A stretch of DNA of 64,000 nt from Streptococcus suis (GCA_002831545.1 CP025095.1:1488001-1552000), one strand, 5' to 3'. Positions 7,758 through 16,523 are shown, counted from the first letter of the stretch. Numbers and translations: made by a program. Notes: a model not told the origin generated them from the letters alone.

Positions 7758-9364
7758 GTAAATCCATCATTTGGGAACTAGTAAAGATTAATATTCTTTA
7801 TTCCAATCCTCAACTTCTAGCTTCCGTCAAGAAAAAACAAAGTAAGCGCAAAGACGCCTCCTTTTCAGCCTATAAAAGTGTCCTCTTGCAACAAGTATTT
7901 ATGGTTTTGAGTTTCGGACTTCTCTATTCTGTCTTTTTCATGGGAGTAGATTATAGTCAGTCTATCGGTTTCTTTTCTCTGCAACTAGCGCTCTTTACCA
8001 TTATTGCCATTGTCTACGGTTTTACAGGTTTCTTCTCCGTTTTCTACGATAGTAAGGATACAAAGTTGTATTTAGCACTTCCCCTGAAGCCACAAGAAGT
8101 CTTCCTCGCTAAAATCCTCTCTGCACAAGGAATGGTCCTACCCTTCCTCATGCCGTGTCTGTCTTTACTTCTAATCACTTACTGGCAAATTGGCGGTCCG
8201 CTCCTCGCCTTAGCTTCCATTCCTTCCTTTTTGATTCTCTGGATTTTAGTTAATTTAGTCAATCTGATTATCATGCACTTTGTTGGGGAAGTTCTGACAA
8301 AAAGCCCTCGTAAAACATTGATTTCTACAATCCTGATGACAGGTTCTTCCTTGCTGGCTTTTGCTGCGCTCATGTTCCTGCAATCCCAGCAGACCGTTTC
8401 ACTCGAATCCGGTGGCTTTGTTGATTTTCCTATCATACCTATATTTGCTGGATTCCATTACTTGGTCAGCCACACTATATCACTAGAGACACTCCTTCAT
8501 TTTGGACTTCCTTTCATTTTGATGTTTGGACTTATTACGTTTGCGTTTAAAACTGTCATTCCCAACTACTTTAATCAAGTTTTGGCGATTGAAAATGCTT
8601 CGACAAAACGGACCAATAATGCTAAGTCTGGCAAGATTCCTAGCAATCTCAATCAGGCTTTAGTGAAACACCACCTATCTACTCTTAAAGATAGCAACCT
8701 CATGGTCCAAACCATGATACAACCAATCATCATGGGGGTGGCACTTTTTCCAAGTTTTAGCCGTTTCACGGAGAATGGTGGTCTAAGTTCAGTTGAATGG
8801 GATTTCTTTGGTATTGCTCTATTAGCTGGATTCTTGCTTGGCAGTCTATTTGCTGGTTCTACAACCTTCATCGGAGTAGCCATGTCATTGGAAAAGGAAA
8901 ATTATCATTTCATTCGAACACTTCCTATAAGTTTCAAAAAATTTATCATCCAAAAATTCTGGGTATTGGCTGCCGTGCAATTTGCACTACCAACTCTACT
9001 TTACTTTGCTTTGGCTCTAGGTTTCATGAAAGTCAAACTCATTCTAGCAGTCTTCTTTACAGTCGGCATCATCATTTCAGCCCTGCTAACTGGTCAGATT
9101 TATTACTGGCGTGACCAACGACTCCTCATGCTCAACTGGCAAAATAGTAACCAGTTATTTGGTCGCGGAGCGGGTCAATGGTTGATTGCTGGATCGATCA
9201 TAGGAACAATGTTTCTCGGAGCCATTATTCTAGTTGTCAGCATCATATTAGCTGGCACTATTGGTGCAGCTTATGTAAGCTCAGCCTTGATGACCTTACT
9301 ATTTGTTCTATCTGCTACTCTTCAACTTTATATCTACAAAGCTTATTGGCAAAAACTAAAATAG
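7754..9364 (+). CDS. ABC transporter permease (exporter type, 536 aa)
   Basis: The membrane partner of the ATPase just upstream, whose stop it overlaps by four bases (ATGA), a sign of translational coupling. The protein has roughly ten or more hydrophobic segments split by a basic cytoplasmic stretch near residues 275-315 (NASTKRTNNAKSGK). A charged N-terminal patch (KKKQSKRKD) precedes the first helix. Substrate unknown; an export role is inferred from the ATPase class and the lack of any binding protein. The stop codon lies inside a 48-bp perfect palindrome that also ends the converging gene. Confidence 0.85.
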   Translation: MSKSIIWELVKINILYSNPQLLASVKKKQSKRKDASFSAYKSVLLQQVFMVLSFGLLYSVFFMGVDYSQSIGFFSLQLALFTIIAIVYGFTGFFSVFYDSKDTKLYLALPLKPQEVFLAKILSAQGMVLPFLMPCLSLLLITYWQIGGPLLALASIPSFLILWILVNLVNLIIMHFVGEVLTKSPRKTLISTILMTGSSLLAFAALMFLQSQQTVSLESGGFVDFPIIPIFAGFHYLVSHTISLETLLHFGLPFILMFGLITFAFKTVIPNYFNQVLAIENASTKRTNNAKSGKIPSNLNQALVKHHLSTLKDSNLMVQTMIQPIIMGVALFPSFSRFTENGGLSSVEWDFFGIALLAGFLLGSLFAGSTTFIGVAMSLEKENYHFIRTLPISFKKFIIQKFWVLAAVQFALPTLLYFALALGFMKVKLILAVFFTVGIIISALLTGQIYYWRDQRLLMLNWQNSNQLFGRGAGQWLIAGSIIGTMFLGAIILVVSIILAGTIGAAYVSSALMTLLFVLSATLQLYIYKAYWQKLK

Positions 9365-9399
9365 ATTGGACAAGGCCTTGTCCAATCTATTTTAGTTTT
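9352..9399. terminator. Bidirectional terminator, 48-bp perfect palindrome
   Basis: The centre CAAGG|CCTTG lies between 9375 and 9376, with 24 complementary bases on each side and A-run/T-run flanks. It serves both the ABC permease (plus) and the VOC gene (minus), and the stop codons of both genes lie inside it. Confidence 0.9.
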
Positions 9400-9835
9400 C
9401 TGCGTAATATTCCTGACCGTAGCCTTCTACTTCAGCATTGATTTGCCAAGAGATACCAAACTTGTCTGTTACATTACCATAGGCAGGAGACCAAGGAACT
9501 GCTTGAAGTTCCATATTGATAGCAGTTGCATCTACAGATAACTTGCTGTATAGTTCCTGCGCTGTCTCAGCATCGTCTGTGATAAGCGCAACTGTAATAT
9601 TGTCACCTACTGTATAAGGCATTTCTGGGTTGTTGTCTGACAACATAAAACGTTGACCATTCAAACGAAACTGTGCATTCATCACGTAATTTTCTAGTTC
9701 AGCAGGGCAGTCTGGTAAGAAATCTTTAAATAGATTTACTTGCTCAACTGTTGCCCCAAGAGCATTTTTATAAAACTCGATGGCTTCCAAACCATTACCA
9801 TTAGTAACCAAGTATACTTCCATTGCTTTAAGCAT
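9392..9835 (-). CDS. VOC/PhnB-like protein (147 aa)
   Basis: Small vicinal-oxygen-chelate fold protein of the PhnB/glyoxalase-like group. Its start is MEVYLVTNGNGLEAIEFYKNAL, typical of this group, with later elements FMLSDNNPEM and a closing WSPAYGNVTDKFGISWQI. Most PhnB-like proteins have no assigned reaction, and I assign none here. Good GGAGG ribosome-binding site before ATG at 9833-9835. Single-gene transcript, converging with the ABC exporter. Confidence 0.8.
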   Translation of the reverse strand: MLKAMEVYLVTNGNGLEAIEFYKNALGATVEQVNLFKDFLPDCPAELENYVMNAQFRLNGQRFMLSDNNPEMPYTVGDNITVALITDDAETAQELYSKLSVDATAINMELQAVPWSPAYGNVTDKFGISWQINAEVEGYGQEYYAEN

Positions 9836-9923
9836 GATGGACCTCCAAAATTATGATGATTTATTATATCACGAGTTAGTTATACGGACAAATTTTTTGA
9901 CTTATTTCTGACTAAATGTAAAA

Positions 9924-10673
9924 TTAGTAATCTCCACCTGGTACACCAAAATATTCTTCCAAGGTCAAGCCTGAATTGTAAATATCTGTCGCTTCTTGAC
10001 CAATATATCGCACATGCCAGGATTCTGCCATATAGCCTGTGCTAGACTCTTTTCCTGGAAGATAGCGGACAATAAAGCCATATAGATGTGCATTCGTAGC
10101 CAACCACTGAGAAGCATTGGGTTCTTCTAATAAATTACCACTTGTATCCAATAAATCAAAGGCTAATCCTGTCTGATGTTCACTATATCCAGCTCTTGCA
10201 GAATACCTATCTGCCGCTGCTTGTCCTTCCTGATTTACATAAGACTGGTAGAGACTTGCCTGAGTTTCATAGGAACGAAACCCACTATAGTTATTGGAGA
10301 CACCAAATCCTAGCGCCTGCATATCTGCTATTAATCGTTGAAAAGCTGCTAAGGCTTCAGGATTTTCGCCCGGTGCATAATCAGCTGCAAGCGGATGCTT
10401 TTTATTTGCGATAATCACTTCGCCATATTTTCCTTGTACACTATAATAGGAACCGTTAAAATTTACCTGAGTCTCTGTACTTGTTACTTCTTGATTCGTT
10501 TCCGCCGATGTAGAGCTGCTTGTTGACTGCTCCGAAGTTGTTGAAGCAGACTGACTTGAAGTAGTCGAAACAACTGTTGACGAATTCTTGGTAGTATTGG
10601 CCTGATTTGTATTTTGATGACATGCTGCTAGTAACAGTATTGTCGGCAAGCATAACAGAATAGTACGTTTCAT
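9924..10673 (-). CDS. ldcB: LdcB/DacB-type peptidoglycan carboxypeptidase lipoprotein
   Basis: Secreted, lipid-anchored M15B (VanY) metallo-carboxypeptidase. A lipoprotein signal with lipobox LLAAC lies near residue 20 and is followed by a Ser/Thr-rich linker to about 75. The catalytic domain shows SGFRSYETQ, the zinc motif SEHQTGLAFDL and ESWHVRYIG. In pneumococcus the LdcB (DacB) homologue is an L,D-carboxypeptidase that trims tetrapeptide stems to tripeptides. The start is placed at the ATG followed by AAA because the GGGG ribosome-binding site is eight bases from it; two in-frame codons upstream begin too close. D,D versus L,D specificity is inferred from family membership. Confidence 0.85.
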   Translation of the reverse strand: MKRTILLCLPTILLLAACHQNTNQANTTKNSSTVVSTTSSQSASTTSEQSTSSSTSAETNQEVTSTETQVNFNGSYYSVQGKYGEVIIANKKHPLAADYAPGENPEALAAFQRLIADMQALGFGVSNNYSGFRSYETQASLYQSYVNQEGQAAADRYSARAGYSEHQTGLAFDLLDTSGNLLEEPNASQWLATNAHLYGFIVRYLPGKESSTGYMAESWHVRYIGQEATDIYNSGLTLEEYFGVPGGDY

Positions 10674-10769
10674 TATCATCACCCCGTTCTCTTATAATTA
10701 TGTCTATTGTAGCACAATCATAAAACTCCGTCTAATGATGGCTTATGATTTTAACTACTATTGATATTT

Positions 10770-10874
10770 TTAGTGTTCATTGAATTTCTCTCGATTCTTT
10801 TCCTTTAAAATAGTGGCATCCACGATAACATACATGTCATAAATAGAAACGGGAGCCTTTCGACTGGTGGACAT
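10770..10874 (-). pseudogene. Possible gene remnant (34 codons)
   Basis: A short open frame from ATG at 10872-10874 to TAA at 10770, with a protein-like composition (ending VDATILKEKNREKFNEH) but no ribosome-binding site. It looks like the end of a lost gene next to a degenerate repeat. The rest of 10683-11018 shows no other gene. Confidence 0.2.
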
Positions 10875-10892
10875 ATATGATGTTAAATAATC

Positions 10893-11000
10893 GTATTCAC
10901 AAGTAAAGTGATTTATATACAAAATAGTTTTTTAGGAAATACTGACTATATTTTAAAAAATCCGTCTTAGCTAGAGATACTGAAACTAGATACCTCATCA
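10893..11000. repeat. Degenerate family R repeat (copy 2)
   Basis: Begins GTATTCACAAGTAAAGTG and keeps the ATAGTTTTTTAGGAAATACTGACTATATTTT core of family R. The right end has decayed. Confidence 0.55.
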
Positions 11001-11018
11001 GTAGTTTCTAAACAAACA

Positions 11019-11270
11019 TTATTGTTGATTTTTAGATGACATACCGTTTTTTACGATGTCTTCTACCTTCACATCCGTTTTATTATTTAGCACTCCTAAA
11101 AATACAAGAATACTAAGGATGATACAAATCGTCTGCTCGATTTGGTTTAAGGTACGACTACATTCAATATTAAAATAACAAAATAGGACATTATCAACGA
11201 GCATCAATACCAACGAAATAAGTCCAATCCAAAACATATGTTTTTTTAAACGATTCTTTATTTGTTTCAT
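11019..11270 (-). CDS. Holin-like small membrane protein (83 aa)
   Basis: The start is the ATG at 11268-11270, because AGGAG lies seven bases upstream; an in-frame ATG 33 bases earlier has no ribosome-binding site. Basic N-terminus (MKQIKNRLKKHMFW), two membrane segments (about 14-33 and 48-65) and a charged tail. The pattern RLKxxxFW followed by a hydrophobic helix, then ILxxLGVL, recalls phi-LC3-family phage holins. No other phage gene is near, so it may be a domesticated holin-like or bacteriocin-related protein. The assignment is by pattern only. Confidence 0.55.
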   Translation of the reverse strand: MKQIKNRLKKHMFWIGLISLVLMLVDNVLFCYFNIECSRTLNQIEQTICIILSILVFLGVLNNKTDVKVEDIVKNGMSSKNQQ

Positions 11271-11401
11271 ATCTATACTCCTTTTTGATGTATAAAAATG
11301 CATTTCAACATAAATAAACCGTTAATTCAAAAAATATGGGATAAAAAATATGATAAAGCAATCGAAATTTGACTGAACAGATTAAATATATCAGCACAAT
11401 A

Positions 11402-11451
11402 AAACGGGTGATGATACCGAGTTGATAGAAACTACATATCATCATCCGTTT
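11402..11451 (-). terminator. Hairpin downstream of the CPBP protease gene
   Basis: A 15-bp stem, AAACGGrTGATGATA with its complement, and a 20-nt loop, followed by TTTTATTG on the minus strand. Likely terminator, although the T-run is short. Confidence 0.5.
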
Positions 11452-11511
11452 GTCAGCTGTAGGGAGAAAGAAATTTTATCCGATTAGCTTGATGTCCGTT
11501 CTTCTCATTGT

Positions 11512-12276
11512 TTACCCTGCAATAAACAATGAGAAGAAACTTGTACCAACCATATCCGCAAGAGCATGCCCTAAGAAATATGGTAATAAATTATCATTTT
11601 TCCTTGTGTACATGTAGTAATAGAAAAGGCCGAAGGCTACACCAATAACAAGAGCAGATACCATTCCTTGATAGGTATGGAAAGATATACGGACAATTGT
11701 TGAAAAGAGTAAGACCAGCGAACGCTTTTTCTTATCTGTACTCAACAATAAGCCTAAGAAAAAGAACTCTTCATAGAAACCATTAAACAAGGAATAGATA
11801 ACTGTGCTGTAGTCAACGGCTAGAAAACGGTTGAGCACTGTCATGATATTCCAGTCATAATAAGGCAAGTATCCAAGGTAATTATATCCACCAGATAGAC
11901 CAGGAATATAAGAAAAAGCTGTAAATGCCAAATCGCTAATCAGGCCCGCACCGATGAAAATCAGTGGTCCCCAGAGTAGAACGGTCCATTCTAATTTTAC
12001 TTTTAGCTGCTTGAAATCATAATTCCGAATCAATAAATACACCAGGGCAAACAGGAATAATTTCCCTTGATTGGCTAGAGCCCACCAATTATCGGCTGGA
12101 CTAAACGATAGAACTCCTGTTTCAACGGTTTCTGTTGCGGAAAATGATGCTATCCATTGCATGGTTGAGGTATAAATAGCATTACCACATAAAATCGTTG
12201 TGATAATAAACAAATCTATCCAAGTGAGTTCTTTTAGGGGCTTGGTTGGACGAATACGTCTCAGTAAGCTTTTCAC
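11512..12276 (-). CDS. CPBP-family intramembrane metalloprotease (Abi-like)
   Basis: A 254-residue polytopic protein of the CAAX protease/bacteriocin-processing family. Motif 1 is Glu-Glu at about 169-170 (FYEEFFFLG), motif 2 is ISFHTYQG with His near 200, and motif 3 is GHALAD near 238. The usual Arg of EExxxR is not obvious. In lactic acid bacteria such proteins give bacteriocin self-immunity or process peptides. The holin-like gene lies just downstream on the same strand, but I see no bacteriocin precursor. Function is inferred from family only. Confidence 0.8.
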   Translation of the reverse strand: MKSLLRRIRPTKPLKELTWIDLFIITTILCGNAIYTSTMQWIASFSATETVETGVLSFSPADNWWALANQGKLFLFALVYLLIRNYDFKQLKVKLEWTVLLWGPLIFIGAGLISDLAFTAFSYIPGLSGGYNYLGYLPYYDWNIMTVLNRFLAVDYSTVIYSLFNGFYEEFFFLGLLLSTDKKKRSLVLLFSTIVRISFHTYQGMVSALVIGVAFGLFYYYMYTRKNDNLLPYFLGHALADMVGTSFFSLFIAG

Positions 12277-12354
12277 TTTTTCCTCCTTATATTTTTGTAC
12301 ATATTCTTTCTGTATAATTATATACTAAAATCCTTATAAGTTTCTTAAAATATC

Positions 12355-13038
12355 TTATAACAAATCTAATAATTCTTGATAGCTATGAATGGTATAGGTT
12401 GGAACTGCCTTACTATTGTTTATCATATGAGTCGGATTGTACCAAACAGTATCCATACCCGCATTATTGCCACCTTGAATATCTGCTGTCAAACTGTCTC
12501 CAATCATTAAGGCTTGGTCAAACTGAAAACCTGCAATCTGCTCTGCTATTTTTTCATAAAAATCAACCGCAGGCTTTTGCGTCCCCATCTGCTCAGAAAT
12601 AAATACTTCTTTAAAATACGATTGAATCGGTGAGTGAAGCAAGCGATTTTCCTGTATATAGGTCACGCCGTTGGTCGCTGCATAAATCTGGTAGCCTCGG
12701 TGTGTCAATTCCTGCAAAAGCTTATCTGCACCTGTAAAAATTTGTCCCTGCCGCCCAATAAATTCTTGGTAGCGCAAGGCCATCTCCCTTCCATCAACTT
12801 GCCGACCAAAGTGGGCAAAGGTCCGTGAAAAGCGAGTGTTTATTAGCTCTTTCTTTGTAATGTTCCCTTTTTCCAAATCCTTCCACATGCCCTGGTTGAG
12901 CGGTCGATAAACTTCTTTAAAAGCTTGAATATCTTCAACCTCCATAGCTGTTAAAAACTGGGTTAAGGCTACTTCTTCTCCACGGCTAAAATCAAGAAGA
13001 GTATGGTCAAGATCAAAGAGTAAGTGTTTGTATTGCAA
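12355..13038 (-). CDS. YjjG-family HAD phosphatase (5-prime-nucleotidase type)
   Basis: HAD-superfamily hydrolase of 227 residues. Motif I is LLFDLDHTLLDF (about 6-17), motif II is AATNG near 120, the Lys motif is TQKPAVDFY near 153 and motif IV is IGDSLTADIQGG near 180. These fit the YjjG/YfnB group that dephosphorylates nucleoside monophosphates, including non-canonical pyrimidines. The start is a TTG at 13036-13038 (codons TTG CAA TAC), with AAAGGA about nine bases upstream. It stands alone between the CPBP gene and a BOX-like repeat. Confidence 0.88.
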   Translation of the reverse strand: MQYKHLLFDLDHTLLDFSRGEEVALTQFLTAMEVEDIQAFKEVYRPLNQGMWKDLEKGNITKKELINTRFSRTFAHFGRQVDGREMALRYQEFIGRQGQIFTGADKLLQELTHRGYQIYAATNGVTYIQENRLLHSPIQSYFKEVFISEQMGTQKPAVDFYEKIAEQIAGFQFDQALMIGDSLTADIQGGNNAGMDTVWYNPTHMINNSKAVPTYTIHSYQELLDLL

Positions 13039-13159
13039 GATGATAGGTCCTTTCTAAGCAGAAACTACTGAAACGATGTCAGGCAGTATATCTAAAGTAT
13101 ACCACAGTTTCTAAAAAAATAGCTCCGTGTCCTAGGCTCTATTATACTGTTTTTCAGAT

Positions 13160-13320
13160 TTCATACTCTTTAAAAATCAAAATGATCCGTTGTCAACTTG
13201 CCTCGCTGAGTGAAAAGCTCCTGTGGAGCTTTTTAGCCTGTTGCCTTGAAATAAGAAAGCAACAGAGTTCTATCATCGGCTTCGTTTCCTAGTCTACTTT
13301 TGATTTTCGAAGAGTATGAA
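13160..13320. repeat. BOX-like element (161 bp)
   Basis: Perfect terminal inverted repeats TTCATACTCTT and AAGAGTATGAA, with inner ATCAAAA/TTTTGAT. The right half read in reverse (CTCTTCGAAAATCAAAAGTA) matches the start of pneumococcal BOX elements as I remember it. An inner hairpin, AAAAGCTCC/GGAGCTTTT (13213-13235), could act as a terminator. Confidence 0.7.
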
Positions 13321-13323
13321 TAA

Positions 13324-13356
13324 AAAAATACAACGCATTTAATGCATTGTATTTTA
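13324..13356 (-). terminator. Terminator after the GIY-YIG gene
   Basis: Stem AAAATACAA/TTGTATTTT with inner GCAT/ATGC, flanked by an A-run and a T-run, so it may work in both directions. It lies just past the stop at 13365. Confidence 0.7.
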
Positions 13357-13364
13357 ATCACTAT

Positions 13365-13751
13365 CTATATTTCCAGAAAATTAGCCACCGCTTCTTTTTT
13401 TCTAGAAATGGGTAACATACGATCACTAAGTCCACTCTGTAACAAGGGCCTATACTTCTTAATGTACTCCTTTTCTTTTTTTCTTCTGATTCCCATCGCT
13501 TCTTCAAGCTCTAGAATTTCAAACATTAAGATAAGGTTTTGATCACGAAGGGTTTCAGTGGTCATCACTAAATACTCTGGGTATTTTCTCAACTGATATA
13601 AATGTTGTGCACATCTTATCAGCATAGAAAATGATTCACCGATATACAAGACACACCGTTCACCATCAACTTTCTGAAGTGAAATTTGGTATACCCCTTC
13701 CTTGATGGCTTTTATAACATCATTTTGAAAAAATTGTACCTGAAGATTCAT
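13365..13751 (-). CDS. Free-standing GIY-YIG-like protein (128 aa)
   Basis: The fold signature is visible: GVYQISL (about 19-25) for GIY, VLYIGES (about 34-40) for YIG, then RCAQHLYQLRKYP with the Arg/His pair, and a Glu in ELEEAMGIRRKKEKEYIKKYRPLLQ, as in GIY-YIG nucleases whose target chain ends in YNPxLN-like motifs. It starts two bases after the pcrA stop, and its ribosome-binding site lies inside pcrA, so the two are probably translated together. Function unknown. A DNA-processing role with the helicase is inferred from position only. The family also includes small proteins without proven nuclease activity. Confidence 0.65.
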   Translation of the reverse strand: MNLQVQFFQNDVIKAIKEGVYQISLQKVDGERCVLYIGESFSMLIRCAQHLYQLRKYPEYLVMTTETLRDQNLILMFEILELEEAMGIRRKKEKEYIKKYRPLLQSGLSDRMLPISRKKEAVANFLEI

Positions 13752-13753
13752 CC

Positions 13754-16033
13754 CTACTCTTCCTTACTTATCGGTGCTAAGCTTGCCAAGACTTTTTTGA
13801 GTCCCATTTCTGGGAAATTGATTTTGAGTTCTTGATTGCTGCCTGAACCTGATACTTCAAGGACTGTCCCACGTCCCCATTTCTTGTGGACTGCGATGTC
13901 ACCAACTGACCAGTTGGTGCCTGAGCCAGACGATTTGTTACTTGATGCGAAGGGCATGCTACCTCCGAGCTTGGCAGATGGTTGTACGGATGCTTTTCGA
14001 CTTTGCATGGCTTGTTGCAAACTCATGCCTTGTCCAAACTGTGTCGCTCTGCCATTGATATAGGAAGCCTTAAAGCTGATATTGGCAGGGCGGGCAAGAC
14101 CTTGGTAGTCGAGGAGGTCGCTGGAAATCTCCCGAATGAAACGGCTAGGTTGGTTGTAATTGGTGCGACCAAAGAGCAGGCGGGAGTTGGCATTGGTCAG
14201 GTAGAGGATCTGCTCTGCCCGTGTGATACCCACATAGGCAAGTCGACGTTCTTCTTCCAATTCGTCCTCTTCTTCTGCTGCACGACTAAGTGGGAAGACA
14301 TTTTCTTCCATGCCAATCAGGAAGACAACTGGAAATTCCAGACCTTTGGCTGCGTGGAGGGTCATAAGAGTCACTTCTGAAGATTCTGTATCGCCATCAT
14401 CTGTATCAGCAATCAGTGCCAAATCAAGCAGGAAGCGTGTCAAGCGATCCAGACCTGTCTCTTCTTCCTCAGTATCCTTTTCGTCAAAGTTTTTGGTAAC
14501 AGACAGGAATTCCTGGATGTTTTCAATGCGGGCATTTGCTTCCAGCGTATTTTGTGCTGCAAGGGCATCGATGTAGCCTGTTTGGTGCAATACTGCCTCG
14601 ACTACTTGGGTAACCGTCAAATTGTCTAATTGATTGCGAAGATTATAGAGGAGATTGGCTAGGTCAAAGACTGCCTGTGCTGCCTTACCTTTAATCGGCG
14701 ATAACATAATATCCTGAGAAGCTTCTAGCAAGGACATGCTGTGGCTGGTCGCAAAATCACGGAGTTTGTCAACCGTACCAGGTCCAACGCCACGTTTTGG
14801 CTCATTGACAATGCGTTCATAGGAAATATTATCCGATGGGTTAGCAATGATATTCAAATAAGAAATCACATCCCGGATTTCCTTACGGCTGTAGAACTTG
14901 GTGCCTCCAACCATGGTATAAGGGATATTAGATTTGAGCAGGGCTTCTTCAATGGTACGGGATTGGGCATTAGTCCGATAGAGTACAGCAAAGTCCTTAT
15001 AAGCCTTGCCTTCTCGGTGCAACTGGTCAATCTGTCCTGCAACATAGATAGCTTCATCATTCTCATCTCTGGCACGATAGTAGGTAATCAAATCCCCTTG
15101 GGCGTTCTGTGTCCAGAGTTTCTTAGGACGGCGATTGCGGTTGTTTTCGATGACTTCATTAGCCGCCTGCAAGACGGTCTTGGTCGAACGATAGTTTTCC
15201 TCCAAGAGTACCACCTTGCTCTCTGGATAGTCCTTTTCAAAGTCCAGGATATTCTGCATATCCGCACCACGCCAGCCATAGATAGACTGGTCCGCATCCC
15301 CGACCACACAGATATTCTTGAAGCGTGATGCCAAGAGCTTGACCAATTGGTACTGGGCATGGTTGGTATCCTGATACTCATCGACATGGATGTACTGGAA
15401 TTTCTGCTGGTAATAGGTCAGGACCTCTGGATTTTGGTCAAACAGGCGGAGCGTCAACATGATCAAATCATCAAAGTCAACGGCCTCTGACTGTCTTAGT
15501 TCCTTTTGATAAGCCGTGTAGCATTTAGCAACAATCTGCGTGTATAGGTCGCCTGCCTGGGCTTCAAATGCCTTGTCATCAATCAAGTCATTTTTGGCAT
15601 TGGAAATGGTTCCTAGAATAGAACGCTCACTCCACTTTTTCGGATCTAAATTAAGATTTTTCAAAATCCGTTTCATAAGGGTGCGTTGCTCACCAGGGTC
15701 TACGATGGTAAAATTGCGATTATAACCAATATGGTCAGCATCCCGACGCAAAATCCGCACACACATGGAGTGGAAGGTAGCTATCAAACAATCTTGAGTG
15801 GCAGGATTGAGGGCGTAGGCCCGCTCCTTCATCTCACGCGCCGCTTTATTGGTAAAGGTAATGGCTAAGATATTCCAAGGATTGACCATTTTTTCATCAA
15901 TCAAATAAGCGATGCGGTGGGTTAAGACTCGCGTCTTACCTGAACCAGCACCTGCCATAATCAAGAGCGGACCTTCCGTCGTCTGTACCGCTTCTGCCTG
16001 TCTGTCATTCATTCCGTTTAATAATGGGTTCAT
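13754..16033 (-). CDS. pcrA: ATP-dependent DNA helicase PcrA (UvrD/Rep family)
   Basis: A 3-prime-to-5-prime SF1A helicase used in repair, replication restart and removal of RecA or stalled RNA polymerase. The 759 residues carry motif Q (LNGMNDRQAEAV), Walker A AGAGSGKTRVL (about 27-37), Ia TFTNKAAREM, motif II VDEYQDTN (about 224), III GDADQSIYGWRGAD, IV LEENYRST, and V/VI LMTLHAAKGLEFPVVF and EEERRLAYVGITRA. The C-terminal Tudor-like segment (WSVGDIAVHKKWGRGTVLEV) that binds RNA polymerase in PcrA is present. The ribosome-binding site is weak. Confidence 0.96.
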   Translation of the reverse strand: MNPLLNGMNDRQAEAVQTTEGPLLIMAGAGSGKTRVLTHRIAYLIDEKMVNPWNILAITFTNKAAREMKERAYALNPATQDCLIATFHSMCVRILRRDADHIGYNRNFTIVDPGEQRTLMKRILKNLNLDPKKWSERSILGTISNAKNDLIDDKAFEAQAGDLYTQIVAKCYTAYQKELRQSEAVDFDDLIMLTLRLFDQNPEVLTYYQQKFQYIHVDEYQDTNHAQYQLVKLLASRFKNICVVGDADQSIYGWRGADMQNILDFEKDYPESKVVLLEENYRSTKTVLQAANEVIENNRNRRPKKLWTQNAQGDLITYYRARDENDEAIYVAGQIDQLHREGKAYKDFAVLYRTNAQSRTIEEALLKSNIPYTMVGGTKFYSRKEIRDVISYLNIIANPSDNISYERIVNEPKRGVGPGTVDKLRDFATSHSMSLLEASQDIMLSPIKGKAAQAVFDLANLLYNLRNQLDNLTVTQVVEAVLHQTGYIDALAAQNTLEANARIENIQEFLSVTKNFDEKDTEEEETGLDRLTRFLLDLALIADTDDGDTESSEVTLMTLHAAKGLEFPVVFLIGMEENVFPLSRAAEEEDELEEERRLAYVGITRAEQILYLTNANSRLLFGRTNYNQPSRFIREISSDLLDYQGLARPANISFKASYINGRATQFGQGMSLQQAMQSRKASVQPSAKLGGSMPFASSNKSSGSGTNWSVGDIAVHKKWGRGTVLEVSGSGSNQELKINFPEMGLKKVLASLAPISKEE

Positions 16034-16054
16034 TTTCTCATACTTTCTTAGAAC

Positions 16055-16523
16055 ATGTATTACAAGTGGAGTGCTTTTAAATAAGAGATAGTTTTTCGCT
16101 AATCAAGATAGTTTTTTGAAGGAATACCAACTGTATCGTCATTTAGTTTTTCTTTTACTACTTCGACGTACGAGAAAACTTCGTTTCCCTATTTCCAACT
16201 TCAAACACTCCACTGGAGTGTTTGAACTCGCCTTGCCTGATTGAAACAGTCTGGGGGATACGAATAGTCCGGTGGACTATTCGTACCTGAGCCTGAAAAC
16301 AAAAAAGCGAAGTACATCAGCTGGTCACCTAGAAACAAGAAAGCATTGAGTTATGCCTACGGCTGTTGATGCGAACTTTGTTCGCTTTATTTCCAACCTC
16401 CAACTATCTACCAGATAGTTGGAGCGAGTACTAAAAGTAAACTAAAAGACTATATTTTGAAAAAACTAACGATGAGTAGCTGAAAAACTAGCCTTAGATA
16501 GAAGTACTACACTGTGAATACAG
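16055..16523. repeat. Family R repeat (copy 3) split by a nested repeat
   Basis: The outer arms match copy 1 (GTATTaCAAG...AGTTTTTTGAAGGAATACCAACTGTA on the left; ACTATATTTTGAAAAAACTAACGATGAGT...CTGTGAATACAG on the right). Between about 16137 and 16456 lies a second unit with its own ends, CGTCATTTAGTTTTTCTTTT and TAAAAGTAAACTAAAAGACTA. It contains perfect palindromes such as CAAACACTCC/GGAGTGTTTG and TACGAATAGTCC/GGACTATTCGTA. No gene is seen in 16034-16623. Confidence 0.7.

Noticed and set aside
14741..15328. 195-codon plus-strand frame inside pcrA
   Set aside because: Lies wholly antisense to conserved helicase motifs and has no ribosome-binding site or recognisable domain.
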